DNA of 64,000 nucleotides from Marinobacter profundi (GTDB lineage Bacteria; Pseudomonadota; Gammaproteobacteria; Pseudomonadales; Oleiphilaceae): positions 62,001 to 126,000 of the forward strand of contig NZ_KZ319369.1 in NCBI RefSeq assembly GCF_002744715.1. The letters are read 5' to 3'. The notes below the pieces were generated by a model. The model saw nothing but the letters and a program-made list of their open reading frames with translations, had not been told where the DNA came from and did not search any database. The position numbers and the translations under genes were made by a program. This document shows positions 1 to 9,578 of this stretch, piece by piece (the first letter of the stretch is position 1; each line of letters opens with the position of its first letter).

Positions 1-281
1 ACCACTGTCATTTTGCCAAACAGGCGCACGTGCTGGAACGTGCGCACCATGCCCATGCGGGATATCCGGTAATCCGGCTTGCCCTGGATCTCCTGGCCGT
101 CAAAGATGATCTGGCCACCCGTCGGCTTGTAAAAACCGCTCATGCAGTTGAATACGGTGGTTTTACCCGCACCGTTGGGGCCAATGATGGAAACGATTTC
201 CCGCTCCTGGACGTCCAGTGACACCTGATCGACTGCCAGGAGGCCGCCAAAGCGCATGGACAGATTCTTGACTTCAAGCAT
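1..281 (-). CDS. livG: Branched-chain amino acid ABC transporter ATPase LivG, N-terminal part
   Basis: Only the first ~93 codons lie in the window; the gene continues beyond the left edge. Translating the minus strand from the ATG at 279-281 gives MLEVKNLSMRFGG followed by a Walker A motif, GPNGAGKTT, near residues 38-46 and then FNCMSGFYKPTGGQI, the typical start of LivG-type ATPases. The protein should couple ATP hydrolysis to uptake of leucine, isoleucine and valine on the cytoplasmic face of the LivHM permease. The start lies six bases after the livM stop, so it is the fourth gene of livK-livH-livM-livG. Confidence 0.93.
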   Translation of the reverse strand, partial: MLEVKNLSMRFGGLLAVDQVSLDVQEREIVSIIGPNGAGKTTVFNCMSGFYKPTGGQIIFDGQEIQGKPDYRISRMGMVRTFQHVRLFGKMTV

Positions 282-287
282 CGTCCG

Positions 288-1559
288 TCACTCCTGTTTC
301 TTGAGTTCAATGTGGGTGCGACGCATGGGCATCAGGCCCTGCGGACGCCAGACCATCATCAGTACCATGGCGGCACCGAAGATCAGCATGCGGTATTCGG
401 AGAACTCCCGCGCCAGTTCCGGCAGGATGGTGACCGCGATGGCGGCCAGAATGACGCCGATCTGGGAGCCCATACCCCCGAGAACCACGATCGCCAGAAT
501 GATGGCGGACTCAAGAAACACAAAGGATTCCGGGCTGATGAAGCCCTGCTTGGAGGCAAACACCGTGCCGGCAAAACCGGCAAAGAAGGCGCCGATGGTG
601 AACGCCGACAGCTTGACCGCGGTACGGCTGAGGCCGAGTGAGCGGGCGGCGATTTCGTCTTCCCGCAGCGCTTCCCAGGCCCGGCCTACCGGCATCCGCA
701 TCAGGCGGCGGATCACCAGCGCGGTAATTACCGCCAGCACCAGGGCGATGAGGTAGAGGAAGATCACCTTGTGTTCGCTGCTGTAGGCAATGCCAAAGGT
801 TTCGTGGAACGAGGTATTGCCTTCCTCCCGGACCCGTCGGCCAAACTCCATGCCGAACAGGGTCGGATCGGGAATGCCGCCAATGCCGTTGGGGCCACCG
901 GTGAGCTGGGTCCAGTTGTTGAGCAGGATACGAATGATTTCACCGAAGCCGAGGGTCACGATGGCCAGGTAGTCGCCTCGCAGCCGCAGCACCGGGAACC
1001 CGAGCAGGAATCCGAAGGTAGCGGCCAGCAGGGCGCCTATTGGCAACGCCAGCCAGAACGATACGCCGAAGTACTGCGAGAGCAGGGCAAAGGTGTAGGC
1101 GCCAACGGCGTAGAAGGCCACATAACCGAGGTCCAGCAGGCCGGCAAGGCCGACGACCACGTTCAGGCCGAGGGCCAGCATGATGTAGATCAGCACCAGC
1201 GTACTGAGGTCAACCGCGCCACGGGACGCCACAAATGGCCAGATCAGTCCGGCAATGATCAGCAGCGTGAGGAAGGCGCTTTTCAGGCGCTCCCATTTGG
1301 CCTGAGGCATCGGCTCGCGGTTGGCGAACGGGCTGATGGGCGGGAGTTTGCCCAGGGTGCCCATGATGCGGTCGCGGAACAGTTGGAACAGGAACACCGC
1401 CACCGCGGCCAGCAGGACCGAGATCACTGTGGTGGTGTTGGCGCCGGTCAGCACCACATTGGTGCCCCAGGCTTCCAGGTTGAGCCCGAGAATCGGGTAG
1501 GAAATGACGAGTGTAACAACGGCACAAAACAGTGCGTGCCTGAGATTTTGAGTAGCCAT
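288..1559 (-). CDS. livM: Branched-chain amino acid ABC transporter permease LivM
   Basis: This 423-residue, strongly hydrophobic protein has the LivM/LivH permease fold. It carries an N-terminal extension with two early membrane segments and the conserved core containing [19 protein letters not shown] and [13 protein letters not shown], the latter resembling the cytoplasmic loop that contacts the ATPase. It forms the inner-membrane channel with LivH. The ATG overlaps the livH stop by one base (TGATG), which suggests translational coupling. The length matches the longer LivM proteins of pseudomonads. Confidence 0.95.
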   Translation of the reverse strand: MATQNLRHALFCAVVTLVISYPILGLNLEAWGTNVVLTGANTTTVISVLLAAVAVFLFQLFRDRIMGTLGKLPPISPFANREPMPQAKWERLKSAFLTLLIIAGLIWPFVASRGAVDLSTLVLIYIMLALGLNVVVGLAGLLDLGYVAFYAVGAYTFALLSQYFGVSFWLALPIGALLAATFGFLLGFPVLRLRGDYLAIVTLGFGEIIRILLNNWTQLTGGPNGIGGIPDPTLFGMEFGRRVREEGNTSFHETFGIAYSSEHKVIFLYLIALVLAVITALVIRRLMRMPVGRAWEALREDEIAARSLGLSRTAVKLSAFTIGAFFAGFAGTVFASKQGFISPESFVFLESAIILAIVVLGGMGSQIGVILAAIAVTILPELAREFSEYRMLIFGAAMVLMMVWRPQGLMPMRRTHIELKKQE

Positions 1560-2482
1560 CAGATCTTCTCCACCTCCGGTTTGCCGAGCAGGCCGGTGGG
1601 TTTGAAGAGCAAAATCAGGATCAGCAGGCCGAAGGACACGACGTCCTTGTATTCACCACTGAGATACCCCGAGGTCATGCTCTCGGAGACCCCGAGAATC
1701 AGCCCGCCGAGCATGGCGCCGGGTATGCTGCCAATGCCGCCCAGGACCGCTGCGGTGAACGCCTTCAGGCCGGCAATGAAACCGAACAGGGGATCGATGG
1801 AGCCGTAGTACATACCCAGCAGCAGGCCGGCAACGGCCGCGAGCGCGGCGCCAATGACGAAGGTGGCGGCGATGATGCGGTTGGTGTCGATGCCGAGCAG
1901 GCTGGCCATGCCGATGTCCTGGGACACTGCCCGACAGGCGCGGCCGGTGCGGGAGCGGGAAATAAACAGCGACAGCAGCGTCATGCAGATCAGCGTGGTC
2001 ACGAAGATGGTGATTTGCATGTAGGAAATCGAGGTCTGGAAGGCGTCTCCGGAACCAAACTGGAAGCCGCCTTCGATCAGGGCGGGGAAGCCGATGTTGC
2101 GGGAGCCCTGGGCGAGGTGGACATAGTTCTGCAGGAAGATCGACATGCCGATGGCGGAAATCAGCGGGATCAGGCGGTGGCGTCCCCGGACCGGCCGGTA
2201 CGCAATTCGTTCCACGGCCCAACCCATGGAGCTGGAGACGATCATCGCACAGATCAGTGCAATGATAAGCACCAGGGGTAGCCAGGCGACGCCCAGGGTG
2301 GCGAGTCCGGTAATGGTGATGAGGGCGGTGTAGGCGCCGATCATATAAATTTCACCATGGGCAAAGTTGATCATGCCGATGATGCCGTAAACCATCGTGT
2401 AACCGATGGCGATCAGGGCGTAGGCGCTCCCGATCGTTAGCCCGTTGATGAGCTGCTGGAAGAAGTAGAGGAGGTCTTGCAT
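1559..2482 (-). CDS. livH: Branched-chain amino acid ABC transporter permease LivH
   Basis: This is a 307-residue permease starting [20 protein letters not shown], with the conserved [21 protein letters not shown] segment of LivH proteins (shown in part) and about eight membrane segments. An in-frame start 42 bases upstream at 2524 exists, but the ATG at 2482 has a GGAG about ten bases before it and gives the usual LivH N terminus, so I chose it. It partners LivM in the inner membrane. A terminator-like hairpin lies between livK and this gene, so livHMG is probably expressed below livK. Confidence 0.94.
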   Translation of the reverse strand: MQDLLYFFQQLINGLTIGSAYALIAIGYTMVYGIIGMINFAHGEIYMIGAYTALITITGLATLGVAWLPLVLIIALICAMIVSSSMGWAVERIAYRPVRGRHRLIPLISAIGMSIFLQNYVHLAQGSRNIGFPALIEGGFQFGSGDAFQTSISYMQITIFVTTLICMTLLSLFISRSRTGRACRAVSQDIGMASLLGIDTNRIIAATFVIGAALAAVAGLLLGMYYGSIDPLFGFIAGLKAFTAAVLGGIGSIPGAMLGGLILGVSESMTSGYLSGEYKDVVSFGLLILILLFKPTGLLGKPEVEKI

Positions 2483-2576
2483 TCTTATTGGACTCCGGAA
2501 GCCTGCTCCCTCCACTGACCACAAACTGCAACCCGGGGTGCCGGGGGCGTCGCGGAAAGGATCGCCGGGAGCCTAG

Positions 2577-2611
2577 AAAAACACCTTCTCCCGGATCACG
2601 GTGAGAAGGTG
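2577..2611 (-). terminator. Terminator or attenuator hairpin between livK and livH
   Basis: CACCTTCTC at 2582-2590 pairs with GAGAAGGTG at 2603-2611. Read on the minus strand, the stem is followed directly by five T residues (plus-strand AAAAA at 2577-2581), which is the form of a rho-independent terminator. It lies just after the livK stop (2645) and before livH. Partial termination here would keep the binding protein in excess over the permease genes, a common arrangement in ABC operons. Confidence 0.75.
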
Positions 2612-2644
2612 CTCTATTTATTACCGTTAATTAACGATTTTGGC

Positions 2645-3757
2645 TCAGTTTACCGGAGTTTTGCTGCCATCTGAATGCCATTCGTACACGACGAACTCGA
2701 AGGACTTCATATCCCCCTTCTCGTCATACTGAACGGTACCGATCGGTGTCTGGAAGCTGCCGCTGCGAAGGGCCTTGGCCACGTCTACCGGGTCGGTGGA
2801 CTTGGCCTGTTCGATGCCGTTGGCAATCAGCTGGACCGCGGTGTAGGAAGTCAGCACGAAGGGGCCGGAGGGGTCTTCGCCCTTGGCTTCGAACGCCTTG
2901 ACCAGTTCCTGGTTCTCGGCTTTCTGGTCGAAGCTTGGTGGCAGGGTTACCAGCAGGCCTTCGGCAGCGTCGCCGGCGATGGTATTGATGTCCTTGTTAC
3001 CCACGCCTTCCGGACCCATGAACTTGGCGTCCAGGTCGCCCTGGCGGGCCTGGCGCAGGATCAGCCCCAGCTCGGGATGGTAGCCGCCGTAGTAGACGTA
3101 ATCCACACCGGCCTGCTTGAGTTTGGTGACCAGGGACGAGAAGTCCTTGTCACCGGCGGTAATGCCTTCAAACATGGCTACTTCCACGCCGGCGTCCTGC
3201 AGGGTGTCGCGGACCGCCGTGGCAATGCCTTCACCGTACTGCTGCTTGTCATGGACCACAGCAACACTCTTTGGCTTCTGGCTGATCAGGTAATTGGCGG
3301 CCACCGGGCCCTGCATGCTGTCCAGGCCGATGGTGCGGAACACCAGTTCGTAACCGCGTTCGGTAATGTCCGGACTGGTCGACGCCGGAGTAATCATCAG
3401 AATGCCTTCATCCTCGTAGATGTCGGATGCCGGCTGGGTAGAGCTGGAGCAGAGGTGGCCGACCACAAAGCCGACACCTTCGTTGACCAGACGGTTGGCA
3501 ACGGTGACCGCCTGTTTCGGGTCGCAGACGTCATCCACCTCGACGGCTACCAGTTGTTCACCCATGACGCCGCCGGCCGCGTTGATCCGTTCAATGGCCA
3601 GGCGGGAGCCGGAGAATTGCATGTCGCCATACTGCGCCACCGGGCCGGTCATCGGGCCGGCAATACCGATCTTGATCTCTGCGGCAGCGTGTCCAGCGCC
3701 CATCAATGCAATGGAAGCGCCTACCGCGGTAACGAGTTTCTTCACAGGTGTTTTCAT
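2645..3757 (-). CDS. livK: Branched-chain amino acid binding protein LivK
   Basis: This 370-residue periplasmic protein has an N-terminal signal peptide ending ...GAGHAAAEIKIGIAGPMTG. The type I binding-protein fold is evident from GPVAQYGDMQFSGSRLAIE, VVGHLCSSSTQPASDIYED and ITPASTSPDITERGY. It captures leucine, isoleucine or valine, possibly also alanine, and hands it to LivHM. It is the first gene of the liv operon; its promoter should lie in the 90 bases between its start and the stop of the TPR gene at 3848. Confidence 0.93.
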   Translation of the reverse strand: MKTPVKKLVTAVGASIALMGAGHAAAEIKIGIAGPMTGPVAQYGDMQFSGSRLAIERINAAGGVMGEQLVAVEVDDVCDPKQAVTVANRLVNEGVGFVVGHLCSSSTQPASDIYEDEGILMITPASTSPDITERGYELVFRTIGLDSMQGPVAANYLISQKPKSVAVVHDKQQYGEGIATAVRDTLQDAGVEVAMFEGITAGDKDFSSLVTKLKQAGVDYVYYGGYHPELGLILRQARQGDLDAKFMGPEGVGNKDINTIAGDAAEGLLVTLPPSFDQKAENQELVKAFEAKGEDPSGPFVLTSYTAVQLIANGIEQAKSTDPVDVAKALRSGSFQTPIGTVQYDEKGDMKSFEFVVYEWHSDGSKTPVN

Positions 3758-3847
3758 TGGTTCTGTCCTACTTTGGGTCAGGGTTATTCTTATGTTCTCA
3801 GAGGTTTAAACAAACACTACGCCTCCGGTCTTGTCAAGCCGGATGGT

Positions 3848-4825
3848 TCAGTCATCGGATCGCTCCGGCTCACCGGTGAACACCAGCGCCCGGAAATTGT
3901 CGTGGTCGTGGAGGCGGGCGAAACTCGGGTCTACCGAGGCATCGTCACGATAGGCCTCGGAGATCTCGATGGCCTTGCCCAATGTGTTGACGGCATCTTC
4001 CCAGCGACCGATTTCGGCATAGGCGCAAGCCAGCTGGTAGTGGGCATGGCCGTTATCCGGCGCCAGTTTGAGCGCCCGCAGACAAAGACTGATCGCCCAC
4101 AGGGGCTCCTGCAGCTCCAGCACGGCATCCGCCTTGTAGCTCAGCGCCTCCACGTCGTCAGGGCGCAGGTCGAGAATCTGGTCGTACACGGAAATCTTGT
4201 TCTGCTGTGAGGTTTCCTGGCTGGCCTTGAGCCACAGTGAGTGCACTTCGTTGGTGCGTTCGATCTCCTCCTGGTTCTGGTGGATGATGTCGGACTTCTG
4301 CTGCAACTGCTCCTCGATGACCTTGAGGCGTGCCTCGTACTCCACGACCAGTTCGTTCACCCGCTTCTCTGCCAGGCTGGTGAGCTGGTTACGCATGTCG
4401 CGGATGGAGTTCCAGCCGATAAGGACCAGAATCGAGGTGGCTCCGGCGATCAGGTAGAAAAAGTAGGTTACGGTATCGCTGGCGTAGGACATGGTCTTGT
4501 CGGCAACGGACAGCTCTTTGTCCACCACTTTCTCGATCAGCTCGGCACGGGTGTTCTGCATTTCCTTGCGCAGGGCCTTGCTTTCTTCAAGCAGGTAAAG
4601 CTCCACAAACGGTGTGTACATGGGCTTTTCCAGCGTCTCGATGCGGGCTTCCACATCCTCGGCCGTCAGCTCCTGGTTGGCGTTGGCGTCCTCCTGGGCG
4701 TACAGCTGGACGCTGAAAGCCAGGCTGACGAACAGGCCTGCCAGAATGGCTATCAGGCGGTGGGGCCGGAAAGTGGAAACGCGGTCGCGGACCGACAGGC
4801 GGGCGTACGGATTGTGATGGGTCAT
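3848..4825 (-). CDS. Membrane-anchored TPR-repeat protein of unknown function
   Basis: This 325-residue protein has a hydrophobic signal or anchor segment near residues 23-43 and a second membrane segment near 112-134 (TYFFYLIAGATSILVLIGW). A highly charged, probably coiled-coil stretch (about 135-190) and tetratricopeptide-like helices (about 200-295, e.g. AHYQLACAYAEIGRWEDAV) follow. The C-terminal TPR part probably mediates protein-protein contacts, but no partner can be named. It lies upstream of livK on the same strand with a 90-base gap and is probably a separate unit. Confidence 0.75.
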   Translation of the reverse strand: MTHHNPYARLSVRDRVSTFRPHRLIAILAGLFVSLAFSVQLYAQEDANANQELTAEDVEARIETLEKPMYTPFVELYLLEESKALRKEMQNTRAELIEKVVDKELSVADKTMSYASDTVTYFFYLIAGATSILVLIGWNSIRDMRNQLTSLAEKRVNELVVEYEARLKVIEEQLQQKSDIIHQNQEEIERTNEVHSLWLKASQETSQQNKISVYDQILDLRPDDVEALSYKADAVLELQEPLWAISLCLRALKLAPDNGHAHYQLACAYAEIGRWEDAVNTLGKAIEISEAYRDDASVDPSFARLHDHDNFRALVFTGEPERSDD

Positions 4826-5092
4826 CAGGCCGTGTCCATGTTGCTGAATTTCAAAAGGGTAGAGACCTTAGCATAGCGGGCGGTCAAAATAATGCCGGTG
4901 GCCGGCGTGCGCGGTAGCTACCCGCCACGTTTGCCTGCGCCGCGGTGCAATCGCCTTGTCTCAGTGGATTCCACCACTTGCAATCCGTTTAGTAAAGACC
5001 TCTAATAGTTAGTGGTATAAATAAATTGTTTGGCAGGTTGAACCCGCCTGACTGGATTGGGAGGTTTCGCCGCAATGCAGGGGCAAAAGATT

Positions 5093-5122
5093 TTGTACTC
5101 GAAAAAGCCCGGCGCCTATAAT
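5093..5122 (+). promoter_or_regulatory. Sigma-70 type promoter of the marR gene
   Basis: TTGTAC at 5093-5098 and a perfect TATAAT at 5117-5122 are separated by 18 bases. Transcription would start near 5129, about 40 bases before the GTG at 5171, which supports that start over the longer reading frame beginning upstream. Further upstream, CTAATAGTTAG at 5002-5012 is a short inverted repeat next to a second possible -10 (TATAAA, 5016-5021). MarR proteins commonly bind such repeats, but this one is unproven. Confidence 0.6.
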
Positions 5123-5170
5123 TCCGGCTTTTACGAACCATCAGGTCCGGCCGGTGCCGAGAGGAACACA

Positions 5171-5665
5171 GTGAACAATTACGATCAGGTATTAGTGGCG
5201 CTGCGGCGGGTGATCCGGGCCACCGATCTGCATTCCAAGCGTCTCAGCAAGCACGCCGGCCTGACCGGGCCGCAATTGCTGATCATGCGCACGATCAGGG
5301 AGCTGGGTGAAGTCACTATTGGCACCATAGCCGACAAGGTCAGCCTCAGCCAGGCGACGGTGACGACCATCCTCGACCGCCTCGAGCATCGCAAGCTGGT
5401 CTACCGGGTGCGGAGTACCCAGGACAAGCGCAAGGTCCATGCCCACCTCACAGAAGAGGGCGCGGAGATTCTGGCGCGGGCACCGAATCCGCTGCAGGAA
5501 GATTTCATCCAGAAATTCCAGAGCCTGGCTGAATGGGAGCAGACGATGATTCTGGCCTCCCTGCAGCGGGTTGCGAATATGATGGACGCCGACGACATCG
5601 ATGCCTCACCGGTCCTGGATGTGGGCTCGGTGCTGAAGGACGACGGCTGGAAAGAGAAAGCCTGA
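5171..5665 (+). CDS. MarR-family transcriptional regulator
   Basis: This 164-residue winged-helix regulator includes the recognition region GTIADKVSLSQATVTTILDRLE and the wing RSTQDKRKVHAHLTEEG (each shown in part), characteristic of MarR proteins. I chose the GTG at 5171: GAGG lies six bases before it and a good promoter lies inside the upstream in-frame extension (TTG 5057, ATG 5075). It should act as a dimer that senses a small ligand. The target is unknown; neither neighbour (TPR protein, lon) is an obvious partner. Confidence 0.85.
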   Translation: MNNYDQVLVALRRVIRATDLHSKRLSKHAGLTGPQLLIMRTIRELGEVTIGTIADKVSLSQATVTTILDRLEHRKLVYRVRSTQDKRKVHAHLTEEGAEILARAPNPLQEDFIQKFQSLAEWEQTMILASLQRVANMMDADDIDASPVLDVGSVLKDDGWKEKA

Positions 5666-5676
5666 ACGCGGGTCTG

Positions 5677-5713
5677 GCCATGGACGATGCCCGGTCGTCC
5701 ATGGCGGGTGTTT
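5677..5713. terminator. Hairpin between convergent marR and lon
   Basis: GCCATGGACGA (5677-5687) and TCGTCCATGGC (5695-5705) form a perfect 11-bp stem with a seven-base loop. It is followed on the plus strand by GGGTGTTT. It sits exactly between the stop of marR (5665) and the stop of the leftward lon gene (5713), so it probably terminates marR and may also serve lon. Confidence 0.65.
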
Positions 5714-8163
5714 CAGTGCACGCTGGAGCCCTTGCGGGGCTTGTTGCCGAAGCAGACCTGGAACACGTCGTTATAGTGCCTGGCAAAGTTCACTGACAAT
5801 CCCTCCTTCAGATAGTCCGGCAATTCCTCGTAGTCCCCGCGGTTCGCTTCCGGCAGGATCAGGTTGGCAATCTTCTGGCGGCGGGCAGCAATCACCTTCT
5901 CGCGAATACCACCCACCGGCAGCACCTGGCCGGTCAGGGTCAGTTCCCCGGTCATTGCCAGATTCTGTTGCGGGGCTTCCTTGCGGGCAATGGACAGCAG
6001 GGCGGTGGCCATGGTCACCCCGGCGCTCGGGCCATCCTTGGGTGTGGCCCCTTCCGGCACATGCAGGTGGACAAAGGATTTATCGAAGAACGTCGGATCG
6101 CCTTTGAAGCGTTTCAGATTGGACGACACAAAGCTGTAGGCAATCTCCGCGGATTCCCGCATCACATCCCCCAGTTGCCCGGTCAGCTTGAAGCCCCGCT
6201 GGTTACTGTGAATCCGCGAGGCTTCAATGCTGAGAGTGGCGCCCCCCATGGCCGTCCAGGCCAGACCGGTGACCACGCCGGTGCCCTTGAGGGACTTTTC
6301 CTTCCGGAACGGTGGCTGGCCAAGGTAACTGACCAGGTCCGCCACGCCGACTTTCACCGGGGTATCGGGATCTTCCAGCAGCTTCACGATGCCTTTACGG
6401 ATGATCTTGTGCAGGAGTTTTTCCAGGTTGCGTACACCGGCCTCGCGGGCGTAGCCATCAATCACCTGTTTTAGCGCCGCATCGCTGATGCCCAGCTGCT
6501 TTTTCAGCAGACCGGCCCGCTTCAGCAGGCGCGGCACCAGGTAATGCTTGGCGATCGCCAGCTTCTCCTCGGCGATGTAGCCAGACAACCGGATAACGTC
6601 CATCCGGTCCAGCAGCGGCCGCGGAATGGTGTCCAGCTGGTTGGCGGTACAGATGAACAGCACCTTGGACAGGTCCATGCGGACATCCAGGTAATGATCG
6701 AGGAATTCCCGGTTCTGTTCCGGATCCAGGGTTTCCAGCAGCGCCGACGCCGGGTCTCCGTGGTAGGAAGCGCCAATCTTGTCGATCTCGTCCAGCATGA
6801 TGACCGGATTGGACACTTTCGAGTCTTTCAGTGCCTGGACGAATTTGCCCGGCATTGCGCCAATATAAGTGCGGCGGTGGCCCTTGATCTCGGCCTCGTC
6901 CCGCATGCCGCCAACACTGAAGCGATAGAATTTGCGCCCCAGCGCGTCCGCCACCGAATGGCCAATCGACGTCTTGCCAACGCCGGGCGGGCCGACCAGC
7001 AGCAGGATCGAGCCGCTGATCTCGCCCTTGAAACTGCCCTCGGCGAGGAACTCGATAATCCGGTCTTTGACGTCGGTGAGACCGTCGTGGTCGCGGTCGA
7101 GGATGCGCCGGGCCTCCGCCAGGTCAAAGTGGTCAGGCGAGGTTCTGCCCCAGGGCACCTGGGTAATCCAGTCCAGGTAGTTGCGTGTAACGCCGTATTC
7201 CGGCGAGCCCTGCTCCAGGACCTGGAGTTTCTGGATTTCATCCTTGAACCGCTCCTGCACCGCCTCCGGCGGATTCAATTGGGCCATGCGCTCTTCAAAG
7301 CGCTCCACGTCGGCAGTTTTGTCGTCTTTTGCCATGCCCAGCTCACGCTGGATCACCTTTAGTTGCTCCCGCAGGAAGAACTCGCGCTGGTGCTTCTGCA
7401 CCTTCTCGTTCACTTCCTCGTTGATCTCGGATTGCAGGCGGGCCACCTCCTGCTCCTTGCGCATGAGCAGCAGGACTTTCTCCATACGCCGGAGCAGAGG
7501 CACGGTATCCAGCACATCCTGCAACTCCCGGCCCGGAGCGCTGGTCATGGATGCGCCGAAATCCGCCAGCGGCGAGCTGTCTTCCGGACCAAAGCGGGAC
7601 AGGTACTGCTTCACCTCTTCACCGTACAGCGGGTTGGTGCGCAGCAGTTCCTTGATGGCAGCAATGATGGCCAGGGTGTAGGCCTTGAGTTCATCGGCCG
7701 GTTCTTCCGGCTCCTCCGGGTATTCCACTTCCACCAGGTAGGGCGGGCGGCGGCGCAGCCACTGAACAATCCTGAACCGCTGCATCCCCTGGGCAATAAA
7801 CTGCACCTTGCCACCTTCGCTCTGGGCATGGTGAACCTTTACCGCGCACCCCATGGTTTCCAGGTCATCGCTGGCGGGAATGCCGGTTTCGGATTCCGGG
7901 TTTTCCACAAAGCAGATGCCCAGAACCTTGTGCTCGGTTTCGCCCACCCGCTTCAGGGTTTCCTGCCAGGGATTCTGGTTGACCACCACCGGCTGCACCT
8001 GGGCCGGGAAGAACGGCCGGTTAGACACCGGCAACACATACATACGCCGCGGCCTGGCTTGCTGCGGCAGAATCAGGCTTTTGCTGTTCTCGTCTTTGCC
8101 GATGTACTCGGTCACGTCGTTTTCAAATTCTTCCAGGGAGTCTTTGCGGTTCTCGTCATTCAT
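5713..8163 (-). CDS. lon: Lon-type ATP-dependent serine protease (second Lon, AsrA-like)
   Basis: This 816-residue protease has an N-terminal substrate-binding domain (about 40-240), an AAA+ module with Walker A GPPGVGKT at 391-398 and Walker B VIMLDEIDKI near 454-463, and a C-terminal protease domain with the catalytic dyad Ser713 (GPSAG) and Lys756 (GGIREK). It degrades folded or damaged proteins in the cytoplasm. The N terminus (YIGKDENSKSLILPQQ, RMYVLPVSNRPFFPAQ) and the solitary setting without clpX or hupB resemble the second Lon of Pseudomonas (AsrA) rather than housekeeping Lon. That subgrouping is from memory and should be treated as probable. Confidence 0.93.
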   Translation of the reverse strand: MNDENRKDSLEEFENDVTEYIGKDENSKSLILPQQARPRRMYVLPVSNRPFFPAQVQPVVVNQNPWQETLKRVGETEHKVLGICFVENPESETGIPASDDLETMGCAVKVHHAQSEGGKVQFIAQGMQRFRIVQWLRRRPPYLVEVEYPEEPEEPADELKAYTLAIIAAIKELLRTNPLYGEEVKQYLSRFGPEDSSPLADFGASMTSAPGRELQDVLDTVPLLRRMEKVLLLMRKEQEVARLQSEINEEVNEKVQKHQREFFLREQLKVIQRELGMAKDDKTADVERFEERMAQLNPPEAVQERFKDEIQKLQVLEQGSPEYGVTRNYLDWITQVPWGRTSPDHFDLAEARRILDRDHDGLTDVKDRIIEFLAEGSFKGEISGSILLLVGPPGVGKTSIGHSVADALGRKFYRFSVGGMRDEAEIKGHRRTYIGAMPGKFVQALKDSKVSNPVIMLDEIDKIGASYHGDPASALLETLDPEQNREFLDHYLDVRMDLSKVLFICTANQLDTIPRPLLDRMDVIRLSGYIAEEKLAIAKHYLVPRLLKRAGLLKKQLGISDAALKQVIDGYAREAGVRNLEKLLHKIIRKGIVKLLEDPDTPVKVGVADLVSYLGQPPFRKEKSLKGTGVVTGLAWTAMGGATLSIEASRIHSNQRGFKLTGQLGDVMRESAEIAYSFVSSNLKRFKGDPTFFDKSFVHLHVPEGATPKDGPSAGVTMATALLSIARKEAPQQNLAMTGELTLTGQVLPVGGIREKVIAARRQKIANLILPEANRGDYEELPDYLKEGLSVNFARHYNDVFQVCFGNKPRKGSSVH

Positions 8164-8290
8164 GCCGGATTGCTCTCAAGGCTGAGTGGTTAAAGACCTA
8201 TGTGACGGCATTGGCGGGATTTTCAAGATGCGGCAAGGCGGATGGTATCGGCGTTGGGAGTTTAAATGTGAGGAATTGCGGAGGGCAGAG

Positions 8291-8325
8291 ACTCAGGGCC
8301 ACATCGGGAAGGTGTAGCCCTGAGT
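8291..8325 (-). terminator. Hairpin after the desaturase gene
   Basis: ACTCAGGGC (8291-8299) pairs with GCCCTGAGT (8317-8325): a nine-base perfect stem with a 17-base loop, 24 bases past the desaturase stop in its direction of transcription. There is no clear T run, so it may be a processed or weak terminator. It separates the desaturase from the lon promoter in the 185-base gap. Confidence 0.45.
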
Positions 8326-8348
8326 GTTAGCGCTATCGGGTTCGACGC

Positions 8349-9443
8349 TCAGGCCGTGCGGCTTTCGCTGCTGACGCTCTGTTGGTAGAAGCGATTGCCC
8401 CGGATAAACGTGCCGTAGTCGTTAAACCGAACACCCATCTCTTTCATTACTTTATGGGCGGCTGGTGCGGTCCATTGGCGGATGTAAAACGGCTCCCGCA
8501 CGGCAAAATGGTGAATGGCATGGGTGCTGCCAAAATTGAAGCAGAACGCCTGCATCGGAACCAGCCACCAGGGGTTAAGAACCTGACACTGCTGCATCAC
8601 GTTGCGGGCTTCAACATCTCCGTAATAGTGGATATTGGAGCTGATGAAGTGCAGGCAGAAGGTGCGCAGGAACGATGGCAGCATATAGACCACGGCAAAG
8701 GTATTCAGAATCCCAAGCGCGCTGGCAAATTCACCGGTCAGGGTAATGGGTGAGCCCACAACCTGTGCCGAGAACAGCACCACATGGATGGCAATCCAGC
8801 CATGAAACAACAGGTAGTAAAGGTTGCCCAGGGGGGCATAGGCCAGCAGTTGCTGGATGCGCATTTTCTGAACCTCGCCCCGGGATTCCGGTTTCTGGGA
8901 GCGGATATACGCCTTCACCGCACGCTGCATGGTTAGTGGGCGCATCAGTACTGCCATCATGTTGTCACCGGTCATCAGCAGCCGGCGTAGCCCCCAGCGC
9001 TCACCGTTGGTGATGCCTCGCTCTTCCAGGTCGCTTTCGGTACCACTGTACTTGTGGTGGTGCAGGTGCAGATTGCGGCGCACGAAAGGGCTGACCGTGC
9101 TTGCCCGTGCCAACCAGCCTACGGCCAGCATCAGGCTGTTTACCCTGGGGCGGTTTTTGAAGTACATCAGGTGGATCAGATCGTGTTCCAGTTCATGGAT
9201 GAAGGAAGCGAAAATGGCGGTTACAGGAATGCACAGCCACCAGGGAATAATGTCCATGACATACAAAGTACCGCTGGTAATCATGCCCAGAAGCGAGACC
9301 ACCATAATGGAGGCGCCAATCAGATTCTGGTGCTTTTCAAGCCACGGATGACGGCGCCGTAACGCCCGGCCTTCCTCCAGAATGGTCTTGCGAATGTGAT
9401 CGGTTTTTTGGGCATCGGTCATGGTGCTTGGATCTAAAGACAT
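8349..9443 (-). CDS. Membrane fatty acid desaturase
   Basis: This 364-residue integral membrane protein has the three histidine clusters of di-iron desaturases/hydroxylases: HELEHDLIH (83-91), HLHHHK (126-131) and HAIHH (308-312). Hydrophobic pairs lie near residues 42-80 and 205-260. It should insert a double bond into, or hydroxylate, an acyl chain using O2 and reduced electron carriers. The exact substrate and position cannot be read from sequence. It is divergently transcribed from an AraC regulator 135 bases away, which probably controls it in response to lipid or temperature status. Confidence 0.85.
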   Translation of the reverse strand: MSLDPSTMTDAQKTDHIRKTILEEGRALRRRHPWLEKHQNLIGASIMVVSLLGMITSGTLYVMDIIPWWLCIPVTAIFASFIHELEHDLIHLMYFKNRPRVNSLMLAVGWLARASTVSPFVRRNLHLHHHKYSGTESDLEERGITNGERWGLRRLLMTGDNMMAVLMRPLTMQRAVKAYIRSQKPESRGEVQKMRIQQLLAYAPLGNLYYLLFHGWIAIHVVLFSAQVVGSPITLTGEFASALGILNTFAVVYMLPSFLRTFCLHFISSNIHYYGDVEARNVMQQCQVLNPWWLVPMQAFCFNFGSTHAIHHFAVREPFYIRQWTAPAAHKVMKEMGVRFNDYGTFIRGNRFYQQSVSSESRTA

Positions 9444-9543
9444 GGTTTGACCTATTTAACGGGGGTTATCGGCATCCAGGTACCTGATCCTGGCATCTAC
9501 AGTTGCTATTGTGGGTGAGGTGGTGCCCAAGCCGGGTATGATC

Positions 9544-9573
9544 AGACGACAAAAAACGATCATTAGACGACAA
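9544..9573. promoter_or_regulatory. 21-bp-spaced direct repeat, probable AraC-family operator
   Basis: AGACGACAA occurs at 9544-9552 and again at 9565-9573, exactly 21 bases (two helical turns) apart, immediately before the AraC gene start (9579) and within the 135-base divergent spacer to the desaturase. Directly repeated half-sites on the same DNA face are typical for AraC-family proteins. The location overlaps the regulator's ribosome-binding region, so autoregulation is likely. Binding itself is inferred. Confidence 0.55.
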
Positions 9574-9578
9574 CTACA

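Noticed and set aside
2675..4210. 511-codon plus-strand frame opposite livK and the TPR gene
   Set aside because: It spans two well-supported genes on the other strand and has no recognisable domain.
5057..5170. Longer marR start (TTG 5057 or ATG 5075)
   Set aside because: A strong -35/-10 pair lies inside this stretch and the extra residues precede the normal MarR N terminus; kept only as an alternative.
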